Of a DNA stretch of 9,340 nucleotides, positions 1 through 5,577 are shown piece by piece. Made by a program: the position numbers and the translations under genes. Source of the stretch: Methanomicrobiales archaeon (lineage in GTDB: Archaea; Halobacteriota; Methanomicrobia; Methanomicrobiales; Methanospirillaceae); the NCBI GenBank assembly GCA_012520015.1, contig JAAYPD010000152.1:1-9340 (forward strand), in the 5' to 3' direction. Each line of letters starts with the position of its first letter. Position 1 is the stretch's first letter. The notes under the pieces were generated by a model. It ran no database searches and was not told where the DNA came from. It saw nothing but the letters and a program-made list of their open reading frames with translations.

Positions 1-292
1 CAGCCACGCGGTCATGGACCATGACAATGTCTGCATCACAGTTTCTTGCAATCTCAAGAGCCATTCCGGTTCCTACAGCAACATGCTCTACAGTAACTCC
101 GGTCTCTTCCTTGAACTTTTCTTTAAGAAGATCAAGAAGCTTGGTTGCATCAAGACTGGTAGTCGTTGCTATGAGAAGACGGTCAGCGCCATGCTCTCCC
201 AGCGTATCAACTCTATCTGCTGATACAGCCCCACAAAGAAGCATTGCCCCCAGCACAAGAGCAATGATCCCAATAGAGAATTTACCGATCAT
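1..292 (-). CDS. tupA: Tungstate ABC transporter substrate-binding protein (TupA-type), N-terminal part
   Basis: Periplasmic-type binding protein expected to capture tungstate (or molybdate) outside the membrane for an ABC importer. The gene runs off the left edge, leaving 97 residues. Residues 1-25 form a Sec signal peptide (short basic start, hydrophobic core, AVSA before Asp26). The mature part begins with the family pattern LIATTTSLDATKLLDLL (residues 40-56), whose TTTS stretch is the expected oxyanion-contact segment, followed by VAVGTGMALEIARNCDADIV (71-90) and MVHD, the signature order of TupA proteins. ATG at 292 was chosen because the TATA box near 321 predicts transcription starting within a few bases of it, giving a leaderless message. 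ATG at 304 (MSYCM...) would lie upstream of that start. It follows moaE on the same strand after 241 bp with its own promoter. WtpA or ModA is less likely; substrate preference cannot be read from this fragment. Confidence 0.78.
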   Translation of the reverse strand, partial: MIGKFSIGIIALVLGAMLLCGAVSADRVDTLGEHGADRLLIATTTSLDATKLLDLLKEKFKEETGVTVEHVAVGTGMALEIARNCDADIVMVHDRVA

Positions 293-315
293 GCAATATG
301 ACATCGTCTTATTAT

Positions 316-326
316 AATATATATTT
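316..326 (-). promoter_or_regulatory. TATA box for tupA
   Basis: On the minus strand the AT-only stretch AAATATATATT is the best archaeal TATA match in the 293-533 gap. Its centre, near 321, lies about 28 bases upstream of the tupA ATG at 292, so the predicted transcript is leaderless or nearly so. The absence of a Shine-Dalgarno sequence before that ATG agrees with this. Confidence 0.6.
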
Positions 327-355
327 GTTTAATTTGATCTGGCCATAAAATGCTG

Positions 356-375
356 GATATCGCAATTGGAATATC
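356..375. promoter_or_regulatory. Imperfect palindrome upstream of tupA, candidate operator
   Basis: GATATCGCAATTGGAATATC pairs at 8 of 10 positions around a centre at 365/366, with both mismatches together in each half. It sits about 45 bases upstream of the tupA TATA box, where an archaeal activator or metal-responsive regulator could bind. No regulator is identified and the match to any known Mo/W operator was not established. Confidence 0.35.
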
Positions 376-398
376 ACCTGTTTACCATTTGTTTTTAC

Positions 399-443
399 AT
401 GAATGACGATGAATGATCCAAATAATCAGATTAAACCATTCAT
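399..443. repeat. Three ATGAATG motifs, two direct and one inverted
   Basis: ATGAATG occurs at 399-405 and 409-415, exactly 10 bases (about one helical turn) apart, and again inverted as CATTCAT at 437-443. The inner pair extends to perfect 8-bp arms, GATGAATG (408-415) and CATTCATC (437-444), with a 21-base spacer. The spacing suits a DNA-binding protein better than an RNA hairpin. It lies in the non-coding gap between moaE and tupA, which otherwise holds only the TATA box and the 356-375 palindrome. Confidence 0.35.
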
Positions 444-514
444 CATTTAACGAAAAATTATGTAAATCCCGATAACTATCATCACTACTACCGAATGTAA
501 AGTTAGCAAAGATA

Positions 515-519
515 AAAAT
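515..519 (-). terminator. Short T-tract downstream of moaE
   Basis: On the minus strand a run of five T follows the moaE stop by about 15 bases. Archaeal termination can use short T-runs, so this may end the ycaO-moaE operon transcript. It is short and no hairpin was seen, so readthrough into tupA is possible. Confidence 0.35.
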
Positions 520-533
520 GCGTCGTTTGAAAA

Positions 534-950
534 TTATAAAGACCTGTTATCTTCTTCTTGCATAAAGTGCCAGGATTCTCCGTTTTTATGAATATCTTTC
601 TTCCATATAGGAACAAATTCCTTAATCTGTTCCAGGATCCATGAACAGGCTGCAAATCCTTCCCTCCTGTGTGATGCCCCCACAACGATTACAACAATCG
701 TCTCTGTCAGTTGCATTCGTCCAACGCGATGTACGATGTCGACCGTATTCAGGTTATAATCCCTGATTGCCTGCTCTGCGATCTTCTTTAAATCTGATAA
801 AGCCACTTCCTCACAGACATCAAGATCAAGAGCTTCGATATCATCATCCCTGACAGTTCCGATAAATGTAACAATTCCACCTGTATCAGGCCTTCTCGCA
901 GATTCAATAAATCCGAAGGGATCAATAGGGTCACGGGTAATTGCTATCAA
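534..950 (-). CDS. moaE: Molybdopterin synthase large (catalytic) subunit MoaE
   Basis: MoaE joins two thiocarboxylated MoaD subunits and transfers their sulfur to precursor Z (cPMP), giving the dithiolene of molybdopterin in the cytoplasm. The 138-residue length is typical. Family landmarks are in order: GGIVTFIGTVR (residues 24-34) ending in the conserved Arg34; GASHRREGF (91-99), whose His94-Arg95 correspond to His103-Arg104 of E. coli MoaE; and Lys110 and Lys117 with the same 7-residue spacing as the catalytic Lys119 and Lys126, in the context FVPIWKKD. The start is TTG at 950, set by a perfect GGAGG at 957-961 with a 6-base spacer; no in-frame ATG fits. It begins 2 bases after the moaD stop and is the last gene of the ycaO operon. 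The product would supply the Mo/W-pterin needed by formylmethanofuran and formate dehydrogenases. Confidence 0.95.
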   Translation of the reverse strand: MIAITRDPIDPFGFIESARRPDTGGIVTFIGTVRDDDIEALDLDVCEEVALSDLKKIAEQAIRDYNLNTVDIVHRVGRMQLTETIVVIVVGASHRREGFAACSWILEQIKEFVPIWKKDIHKNGESWHFMQEEDNRSL

Positions 951-952
951 GT

Positions 953-1228
953 CTATCCTCCAGATACTGGCGGAAAGAGAATTATCAGATCTCCATCTTC
1001 AAGCTTTACTGATCCTGCATCCATAGGGGAGATCCTTTCGTCCTGGTGCATTATCATAACATAACTCCTTATATTTTGCATATCATCAACCAGAAGATCA
1101 GAATCAGGACTTGCTTTGGCAAGTATAATAACAGCGTCCCTGATCGTCGCGCCCTGGGGGAGATCTACCACCTGCTCCTCACCAAAAGCATCCCTGAAAC
1201 GGGCATAACATCGTACGGTTACCTTCAT
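953..1228 (-). CDS. moaD: MoaD/ThiS-family sulfur carrier protein
   Basis: Small beta-grasp, ubiquitin-like protein whose C-terminal glycine is adenylated by MoeB and turned into a thiocarboxylate. The 91 residues end in the required LEDGDLIILFPPVSGG pattern with a terminal Gly-Gly at 90-91. The N-terminal strand MKVTVRCYARFRD and the internal DLPQGATIRDAV segment are typical of MoaD. The ATG overlaps the moeB stop as ATGA and is preceded by GGAG (1236-1239) at a 7-base spacing, so translation is probably coupled. moaE follows directly, which supports a role as the small subunit of molybdopterin synthase. Because the operon starts with ycaO and tfuA, the same carrier could also feed sulfur to thioamide formation; sequence alone cannot separate the two roles. 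Confidence 0.93.
   Translation of the reverse strand: MKVTVRCYARFRDAFGEEQVVDLPQGATIRDAVIILAKASPDSDLLVDDMQNIRSYVMIMHQDERISPMDAGSVKLEDGDLIILFPPVSGG
957..961 (-). promoter_or_regulatory. Shine-Dalgarno of moaE inside the moaD diglycine codons
   Basis: The last two sense codons of moaD are GGA GGA, encoding the essential Gly-Gly tail, and the same bases supply a perfect GGAGG six bases before the TTG start of moaE. This strong site is the main reason for accepting TTG as the start. Confidence 0.75.
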
Positions 1229-1971
1229 CTTATCTCTCCATGATCTGAACAGAAATTACAGTTTTTCCTTCTTCCAATCTTCAGGTATTCACTTCTTCCT
1301 AATAAGCCATCCCATATCAGTAACCGGCCTGCCATCATTGTTCCGGTCCCGGACAGGAACTTAATCGCCTCCATAGCCTGCATGGACCCAATAACTCCTG
1401 CAGTTGCCCCGATAACCGGGACTTTGCCTGAAGGTGGAGCTGCAGGGATAAGACAGTTAAGGCAGGGAGTTTTTCCAGGAATGATGCTGGTCAGCTGCCC
1501 TGAAAAACCTTCGATGGCCCCGTGAATATAAGGAATTCCGGCATCCCAGGCCGAATCGTGCAGGATAAACCTTGTCTCGTAATTATCCAGTGCATCAATT
1601 ACAATATCCGCATCCCTGACAAGATGGTGTACCGAAGACTGGTCTATCCTTGTTGGATATGCGATGATGGAAGTGTCAGGAGCCAGTTTGTGAAGTGTTT
1701 TTTCGGCTGAATATACTTTCCTGTGCCCCACAGATGCTGCTGCATGAAGGAACTGCCGATTCAGGTTTGATTCCTGGATATTGTTGTCGTCGACGATGAT
1801 AATTTCACCAACACCGGCAAGTGCAAGGTAAGTTGCAGCCGGAGAACCAAGCCCCCCGGCCCCTGCAATAAGCACCGTGGAATTCTCAAGTTTCTTCTGC
1901 CCTTCATGACCTATCAGGGGTAACTGCCGTTCAAAGCGACTGGACATGAATTGTGAGATCTCTTCTTTCAT
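1225..1971 (-). CDS. moeB: MoeB/ThiF-family adenylyltransferase (E1-like)
   Basis: ATP-dependent enzyme that adenylates the C-terminal glycine of MoaD/ThiS-type carriers to activate it for thiocarboxylation. It shows the E1-like Rossmann motif AGAGGLGSPA (residues 36-45), the acidic DD at 61-62, NLNRQF (69-74), Lys85, and DALDNYETR (126-134). Two CxxC pairs, Cys170/Cys173 and Cys238/Cys241, match the structural zinc site of MoeB. There is no rhodanese domain; at 248 residues this is the short archaeal form, so the sulfur source must be separate. ATG at 1971 overlaps the tfuA TGA (ATGA), supporting coupling. ATG at 1947 (MSSRFERQLPL) resembles the usual family N-terminus better and is a real alternative. 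MoeB, HesA and ThiF cannot be told apart by motifs; the adjacent moaD and moaE favour MoeB. Confidence 0.92.
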   Translation of the reverse strand: MKEEISQFMSSRFERQLPLIGHEGQKKLENSTVLIAGAGGLGSPAATYLALAGVGEIIIVDDNNIQESNLNRQFLHAAASVGHRKVYSAEKTLHKLAPDTSIIAYPTRIDQSSVHHLVRDADIVIDALDNYETRFILHDSAWDAGIPYIHGAIEGFSGQLTSIIPGKTPCLNCLIPAAPPSGKVPVIGATAGVIGSMQAMEAIKFLSGTGTMMAGRLLIWDGLLGRSEYLKIGRRKNCNFCSDHGEIR

Positions 1972-2609
1972 GAACAGAATCTTTCCCTGATGTAGAGAAG
2001 GGCAGCTATTGCATCTTCTCTTTTCTGGTCTATCTGGTTATCCTTAAGCCATATCCGGATACTCTCTTTTCTCATGGGATCAAGATCGCACATGCTAATT
2101 ATTTTTGACCAGGACCTGTCAGGATACCAGAGTGACTTTCCTGTATTCAGTACCATTTCAGCCTCATCTGAAGTGAAAAAACCTGTACTTACCCCGTGTT
2201 TCAGGGTGACCCTGATATTTACGAGGGGTTCTGAAAGGGCCGTGCCGGTAGCTGGATCATATATCAGCGCCACCTCATCGTCTGACTCTATCTCCCCATC
2301 CCGATACATCCTGAAGACTTCACCAACACCGATCATCCCAAATGGTTCAAGCTCTGCAGCACGAAGCGCACCCATGCTGGAGGCACCAATAACACTGATC
2401 CCACTCTTCATGACCTGAAGGACTTCCCTGTGGCCAACGGCTGCTTCTTCAAAGAATACCCCGTCTATGATCCCGACTATGCAAGGTCTTTCCCTTATCA
2501 CTTCCAGGAGATCCACACGTCTTACCGGAAGGCGATATATTGCGGGGAGTATCTTTTCGGCTTCAGGAACCGGCAGGCTTGGCCCCAGGAATATAATTAC
2601 GTCGTGCAC
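1968..2609 (-). CDS. tfuA: TfuA domain protein, YcaO partner in thioamide formation
   Basis: TfuA proteins work with YcaO enzymes in backbone thioamidation; in Methanosarcina the pair is required for the thioglycine in the McrA subunit of methyl-coenzyme M reductase. Family features: the N-terminal strand DVIIFLGPSLP (residues 3-13), HREVL (60-64), the signature GASSMGALRAAELEPFG (75-91), and GVGEVFRMYRDGEI then DDEVAL (110-115). The start is uncertain. The reading frame is open up to an ATG at 2681, but that extension only mirrors ycaO coding sequence and the conserved domain begins at residue 3 of the GTG start at 2609, giving 213 residues. GGAG lies at 2622-2625, a rather long 12 bases upstream. 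It overlaps ycaO by 47 bases and moeB by 4, so it sits firmly in the operon. Confidence 0.9.
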   Translation of the reverse strand: MHDVIIFLGPSLPVPEAEKILPAIYRLPVRRVDLLEVIRERPCIVGIIDGVFFEEAAVGHREVLQVMKSGISVIGASSMGALRAAELEPFGMIGVGEVFRMYRDGEIESDDEVALIYDPATGTALSEPLVNIRVTLKHGVSTGFFTSDEAEMVLNTGKSLWYPDRSWSKIISMCDLDPMRKESIRIWLKDNQIDQKREDAIAALLYIRERFCS

Positions 2610-3783
2610 GCAGACATCTTTCTCCTTTCCGTTCAGGATCCATTGCAAAGTGTTCAAGACCAGGCACAACCACCCTGACAACCGGAACGCCTATCTCCGG
2701 CCTTGTTAGGTCAGACACAATAACCCTGTCAAGCCCTGCAGCTTTGAGCCTGTCCAGAACAATGTGAATATCATCAAGGAAGTCGTCGGTATGGTAAGAT
2801 GGCATCTCCTTAAAGCTGATCTCATGATCCCTTGTAAACCATTTTTTATTTAGCCGTTTTGCCCTGTCATAACCTACCTTTGACAGGAAATGCGTTGGCT
2901 GGGTATCTTCCCTGGCCCCATGAATCTGCGTTGCCCTGCTCTGGGCTACTTCTGTCAGTGCCCTGAGGACTGCAATCTCACTGCACAGGTGTGAACCCAT
3001 CCCGATGCATAAAAGCGTGGGGTCGCGGAGCTGAAGATCGTCAGATACCGCGGCGACCGTTGGTATCCCAAGGTCACTTGTTATATCGCGTAAGATGACC
3101 TCCACCCCGGCACGCTCAAATTTTTCCATGAGTTCCCTGGCAACCGGATGATCCACTTCTGTAATTACCTGTCCGGCATTATTGGATGACTCGACAAGAG
3201 ACCAGGCATCTCTTTCCACAAGTTCACAAAGGCTGTGGTATATAGCCTCTTCCAGAGTATTTCCAGATGCGATCCCGTTTGTACTGGTTCTGAACAGCTT
3301 GCCCATGATGCGGGGCAATGGGTGAAACACGGCATGGGCGGGGATCCACACCTCTTCATCCCGCAGTATATCATAGCCATGATACCAGGGAACTGGCCAT
3401 TCCAGCTCTGCATAATCCGGAAGAATGAGAGAGTCTGGGCGGATAGCCTTTTTTTCCGACCGAATCTGATCATAGGTCAATACCTGCGGGTTTCTGTCAT
3501 GAACCTCGGCAGAGTACCGCTCAAGGCCTTCCATTATGGCCGAAACCCTTGCTGCAATTGGGGTTGCCCCTTTCCCGTTGTATACGGTGATAGCGCCTTC
3601 AGCTGCAACCGGCCTTATACAGGAGAAGACCGGGATGCCTATCCGGTCAAGGCCTGTAATATCTGCAACCCGGGTGATCCCAGCCGGAGCTGTAAGTTCG
3701 TGGACGACTTCATAGGTCTCTTCAGGAGATCTGGTGCGATGAGTCTCCTGTTGATAGAGTTTCCTGCAGGACGAAAGTATCAT
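2563..3783 (-). CDS. ycaO: YcaO-family ATP-dependent thioamidating enzyme (probable McrA thioglycine synthase)
   Basis: YcaO enzymes use ATP to phosphorylate a peptide backbone amide, which is then attacked by sulfide to form a thioamide. In methanogens the TfuA-linked form makes the thioglycine near the active site of McrA in methyl-coenzyme M reductase. The 406-residue protein has the three ATP/Mg elements of the family: SAIMEGLERYSAE (Ser81, Glu85, Glu88), SLCELVERDAW (Glu187, Glu190, Arg191), and LTEVAQSRATQ (Glu278, Gln281, Arg283). The segment ITRVADITGLDRIGIPVFS (36-54) is typical of methanogen YcaOs. ATG at 3783 is the only ATG giving the usual N-terminus; no well-spaced Shine-Dalgarno precedes it (GGAG is 14 bases away). 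It is the first gene of the operon. No mcr genes lie in the window, so the McrA substrate is inferred from family and organism. Confidence 0.92.
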   Translation of the reverse strand: MILSSCRKLYQQETHRTRSPEETYEVVHELTAPAGITRVADITGLDRIGIPVFSCIRPVAAEGAITVYNGKGATPIAARVSAIMEGLERYSAEVHDRNPQVLTYDQIRSEKKAIRPDSLILPDYAELEWPVPWYHGYDILRDEEVWIPAHAVFHPLPRIMGKLFRTSTNGIASGNTLEEAIYHSLCELVERDAWSLVESSNNAGQVITEVDHPVARELMEKFERAGVEVILRDITSDLGIPTVAAVSDDLQLRDPTLLCIGMGSHLCSEIAVLRALTEVAQSRATQIHGAREDTQPTHFLSKVGYDRAKRLNKKWFTRDHEISFKEMPSYHTDDFLDDIHIVLDRLKAAGLDRVIVSDLTRPEIGVPVVRVVVPGLEHFAMDPERKGERCLRARRNYIPGAKPAGS

Positions 3784-3914
3784 GTACCCATATAAGTCTC
3801 CATCTCAGGACTAAAGATTAACAGGTAAGAGTGTATCTTTCATTCTCATGGCCATATTTTACCGATGAATAGCTTTATGTAGATGAAGCCATTATTATCC
3901 ACTGAGGGATTCAA
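3784..3914. promoter_or_regulatory. Divergent promoter region between ycaO and the DUF2769 gene
   Basis: These 131 bases separate the only divergent gene pair in the window. For the plus-strand gene CTTTATGT (3873-3880) and CATATTTTA (3853-3861) are TATA candidates. Read on the minus strand, the second site is TAAAATATG and could serve the ycaO operon, giving a leader of about 40 bases. No operator-like repeat stands out. Individual boxes are low confidence. Confidence 0.45.
3904..3908 (+). promoter_or_regulatory. Shine-Dalgarno of the DUF2769 gene
   Basis: GAGGG ends six bases before the ATG at 3915, a good archaeal ribosome-binding site that fixes this start and supports the ORF as a real gene despite its small size. 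Confidence 0.65.
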
Positions 3915-4232
3915 ATGGAGACTTACAACAATTTTGAAAAGGAACTGAAAAGACTCCCGATTGAAGAGCGGGAAAAGCTAATTGAAGAGAAAAAAGCAAA
4001 ATGCATCTGCCCCACCTGCCCAAGTTACAATAAATGTGCAATTGTAGAGCGCGAAAAACTCTTTTGCATGATAGGGCGGAGCTTTTTATGTATATCCTTT
4101 GAAGAAGGATGCAAATGTGATGAATGCCCGATTAAAAAGGAATACAAACTGAAATATAACTACTTCTGTACAAGAAGTGATGAAAAAGGCCAGCGTTACC
4201 TTAACTCAGTATGGGGTTCAACCCTGGTATAA
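3915..4232 (+). CDS. DUF2769-type cysteine-rich protein, probable metal binder
   Basis: Small cytoplasmic protein of unknown function, 105 residues, resembling the DUF2769 proteins found in methanogens. It has ten cysteines at 30, 32, 35, 41, 51, 59, 66, 68, 71 and 85. The two halves look like copies of one unit: CICPTCPSY (30-38) followed by LFC at 49-51, and CKCDECPIK (66-74) followed by YFC at 83-85. The CxCxxCP pattern suggests Zn or Fe-S binding. There is no signal peptide or membrane segment; the first 29 residues are charged and probably helical. It is the only plus-strand gene, with its own Shine-Dalgarno, divergent from the ycaO operon and convergent with the CARF gene, so context gives no clear role. 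Confidence 0.85.
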   Translation: METYNNFEKELKRLPIEEREKLIEEKKAKCICPTCPSYNKCAIVEREKLFCMIGRSFLCISFEEGCKCDECPIKKEYKLKYNYFCTRSDEKGQRYLNSVWGSTLV

Positions 4233-4236
4233 TCCC

Positions 4237-4244
4237 TTTTTTTT
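4237..4244 (+). terminator. T8 terminator after the DUF2769 gene
   Basis: Eight consecutive T begin five bases after the TAA stop on the plus strand, a typical archaeal T-tract terminator. It sits in the 20-base gap before the convergent CARF gene ends. Confidence 0.65.
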
Positions 4245-4252
4245 ACCGGTGT

Positions 4253-5521
4253 TTATTCAAGGCTGTGGCTTTCAAGAACCGGGAACCCGGACGATAAATA
4301 AAGTTCATCAAGGTTTGCACCAGATCCGTTGCATGCTTCGGTAACAATGCCCCTAACTTTTATCCATAAGTCCTTTACAAGATCTCCAGGGACAGGAGTA
4401 AGCCCATGTGCAAGAATCGAATCATTCCTTACCATGATGTACTCCTGCAGGTCAGAATACCATCTGGCAGCGCCTTTCAAGCCAAGATCTTCAAGCAGGA
4501 GAAATTTGTACCTGAGACCTATCCGGATGATGCCATTCCGGTCTGACTTTCGTGCATAAGTGGAGATATCCTGCTTTCGCAGCAATTTTTTCAGATCTGC
4601 AAACCTTATCTTCTCTTCATTGTCATCAATCCCATAGCTGAGAAGAAGAACCTGCGAGATCAGTTCCACGACCCTGTAAAGTCTTGCAAGTGCATCGTCA
4701 TATCTCTCGCCATCTATCCTTCTCTTTGCATTGTGGAGCAGATCAAGGAGCATGTAGATGTATTTTTGTTGCCTTATCCTTAGCCTTTCTTTACGGTTTA
4801 GTATGGTATCGTCCATCCGGTCCAGTTCCAGAAGTCTTTTCAGAAATTTCCGGTTCATAGGGATTAAAAGCTCAAGATCAGGAACATGCTCAAGGTAACG
4901 GTAGGCCTTTACATAATCCATCTTGTCCCAGTGCCAGTACGCATTAAAGAGTGAGTAATAAACATCCCGTTCAGGAAGACCCCGGATGCCGGATAAAAGA
5001 CGGAGAGAACTTCCAAAATGATTGTGATTAAATGCATAGATGGCCCGGTGAAGCTGGAGCCTGTCATAAGCAGCAAAGAGGACCATCTCACGAATCCTCT
5101 CTGTCCCTGGGATAATAATTCCTCCGGACTTTTCTCCGGAAATATGGGACACCGGGCTTCTGGTCAGAAATGAGACGATTTCGGCTGCTGTTATCATCTC
5201 TCTTGTGCCGGTAGACGCTTCAATTACCACCTCTTCGTCATGGTAAAGGGAAGCAACACCATAAAGCACCTCAAAACACCCGGTAAAATCATTTGGATCT
5301 GGCAGCATGCAGACTGAGAACGAGGGGGGAGACATTCCATACTTGTCTGCAAGGGCCGCATGGACCGGTTCAATACTGCCTTTACTCTCCTCTGAACAGA
5401 AATAGATCACCTGTTCAGGATTATATGAATGAAGTGCAAAGCTGCATATCCTTACAAGACGGGAGAGGGCATCTTCATCAGATGTTCCAATACCGGTCCC
5501 AAGTGTCATGAGAAGAAACAT
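4253..5521 (-). CDS. CARF-HEPN protein, Cas02710/Csm6-like putative RNase
   Basis: Proteins of this type sense cyclic oligonucleotides through a CARF domain and cut RNA with a HEPN domain, usually as type III CRISPR effectors. The 422 residues show LGTGIG (7-12) ending the first CARF strand, EASTGTREMITAAEIV (101-116) matching the CARF ligand loop (the T-G-T-K/R-x-M pattern), then a helical C-terminal half. YDDALARLYRVVELISQVLL (274-293) is characteristic of Cas02710-family proteins. RNDSILAHG (365-373) supplies the HEPN motif R-x6-H with Arg365 and His372. No frameshift or missing catalytic residue is seen. There is no cas gene or CRISPR array in the window, so any cyclase must be elsewhere or the ligand differs. 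Start ATG 5521 lacks a clear Shine-Dalgarno; a TATA-like CTTATAGG near 5557 predicts a very short leader. Family call is from motifs only. Confidence 0.8.
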   Translation of the reverse strand: MFLLMTLGTGIGTSDEDALSRLVRICSFALHSYNPEQVIYFCSEESKGSIEPVHAALADKYGMSPPSFSVCMLPDPNDFTGCFEVLYGVASLYHDEEVVIEASTGTREMITAAEIVSFLTRSPVSHISGEKSGGIIIPGTERIREMVLFAAYDRLQLHRAIYAFNHNHFGSSLRLLSGIRGLPERDVYYSLFNAYWHWDKMDYVKAYRYLEHVPDLELLIPMNRKFLKRLLELDRMDDTILNRKERLRIRQQKYIYMLLDLLHNAKRRIDGERYDDALARLYRVVELISQVLLLSYGIDDNEEKIRFADLKKLLRKQDISTYARKSDRNGIIRIGLRYKFLLLEDLGLKGAARWYSDLQEYIMVRNDSILAHGLTPVPGDLVKDLWIKVRGIVTEACNGSGANLDELYLSSGFPVLESHSLE

Positions 5522-5554
5522 GGAATTATCTCATCATCTTTCTGATATCCTGTC

Positions 5555-5561
5555 CTATAAG
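5555..5561 (-). promoter_or_regulatory. TATA-like box for the CARF-HEPN gene
   Basis: CTTATAGG on the minus strand lies about 36 bases before the ATG at 5521, predicting a leader of roughly ten bases. It is only a moderate match to the archaeal consensus, but a T5 tract just upstream suggests that the gene is transcribed separately from the membrane-protein gene before it. Confidence 0.35.
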
Positions 5562-5569
5562 GCCTTTGC

Positions 5570-5574
5570 AAAAA
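5570..5574 (-). terminator. T5 tract after the small membrane-protein gene
   Basis: Five T follow the TAA stop at 5578 by three bases on the minus strand. This may end transcription before the CARF-HEPN gene. It is short, so partial readthrough is possible. Confidence 0.35.
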
Positions 5575-5577
5575 TAC

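Noticed and set aside
14..317. Two overlapping plus-strand frames at the left edge
   Set aside because: They are shadows of the tupA coding sequence, which has a clear signal peptide and family motif on the minus strand.
2610..2681. N-terminal extension of TfuA with a hydrophobic stretch (GWLCLVLNTLQWIL)
   Set aside because: It looks like a membrane segment but is the frame-shifted image of the conserved ycaO C-terminus; the TfuA domain starts after the GTG at 2609.
534..3783. Operon as a ribosomal peptide (TOMM/RiPP) biosynthesis cluster
   Set aside because: YcaO plus TfuA and ThiF-like genes can mark thioamidated peptide clusters, but no precursor peptide, protease or exporter gene is present and the proteins resemble the methanogen MCR-modifying type.
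3235..3795. 186-codon open frame on the plus strand
   Set aside because: It lies antisense to ycaO, has no domain pattern or ribosome site, and its length is explained by the codon structure of the strongly conserved ycaO gene.
4253..5521. A CRISPR array or cas operon around the CARF-HEPN gene
   Set aside because: No regularly spaced direct repeats of 24-40 bases and no other cas-like protein were found anywhere in the window.
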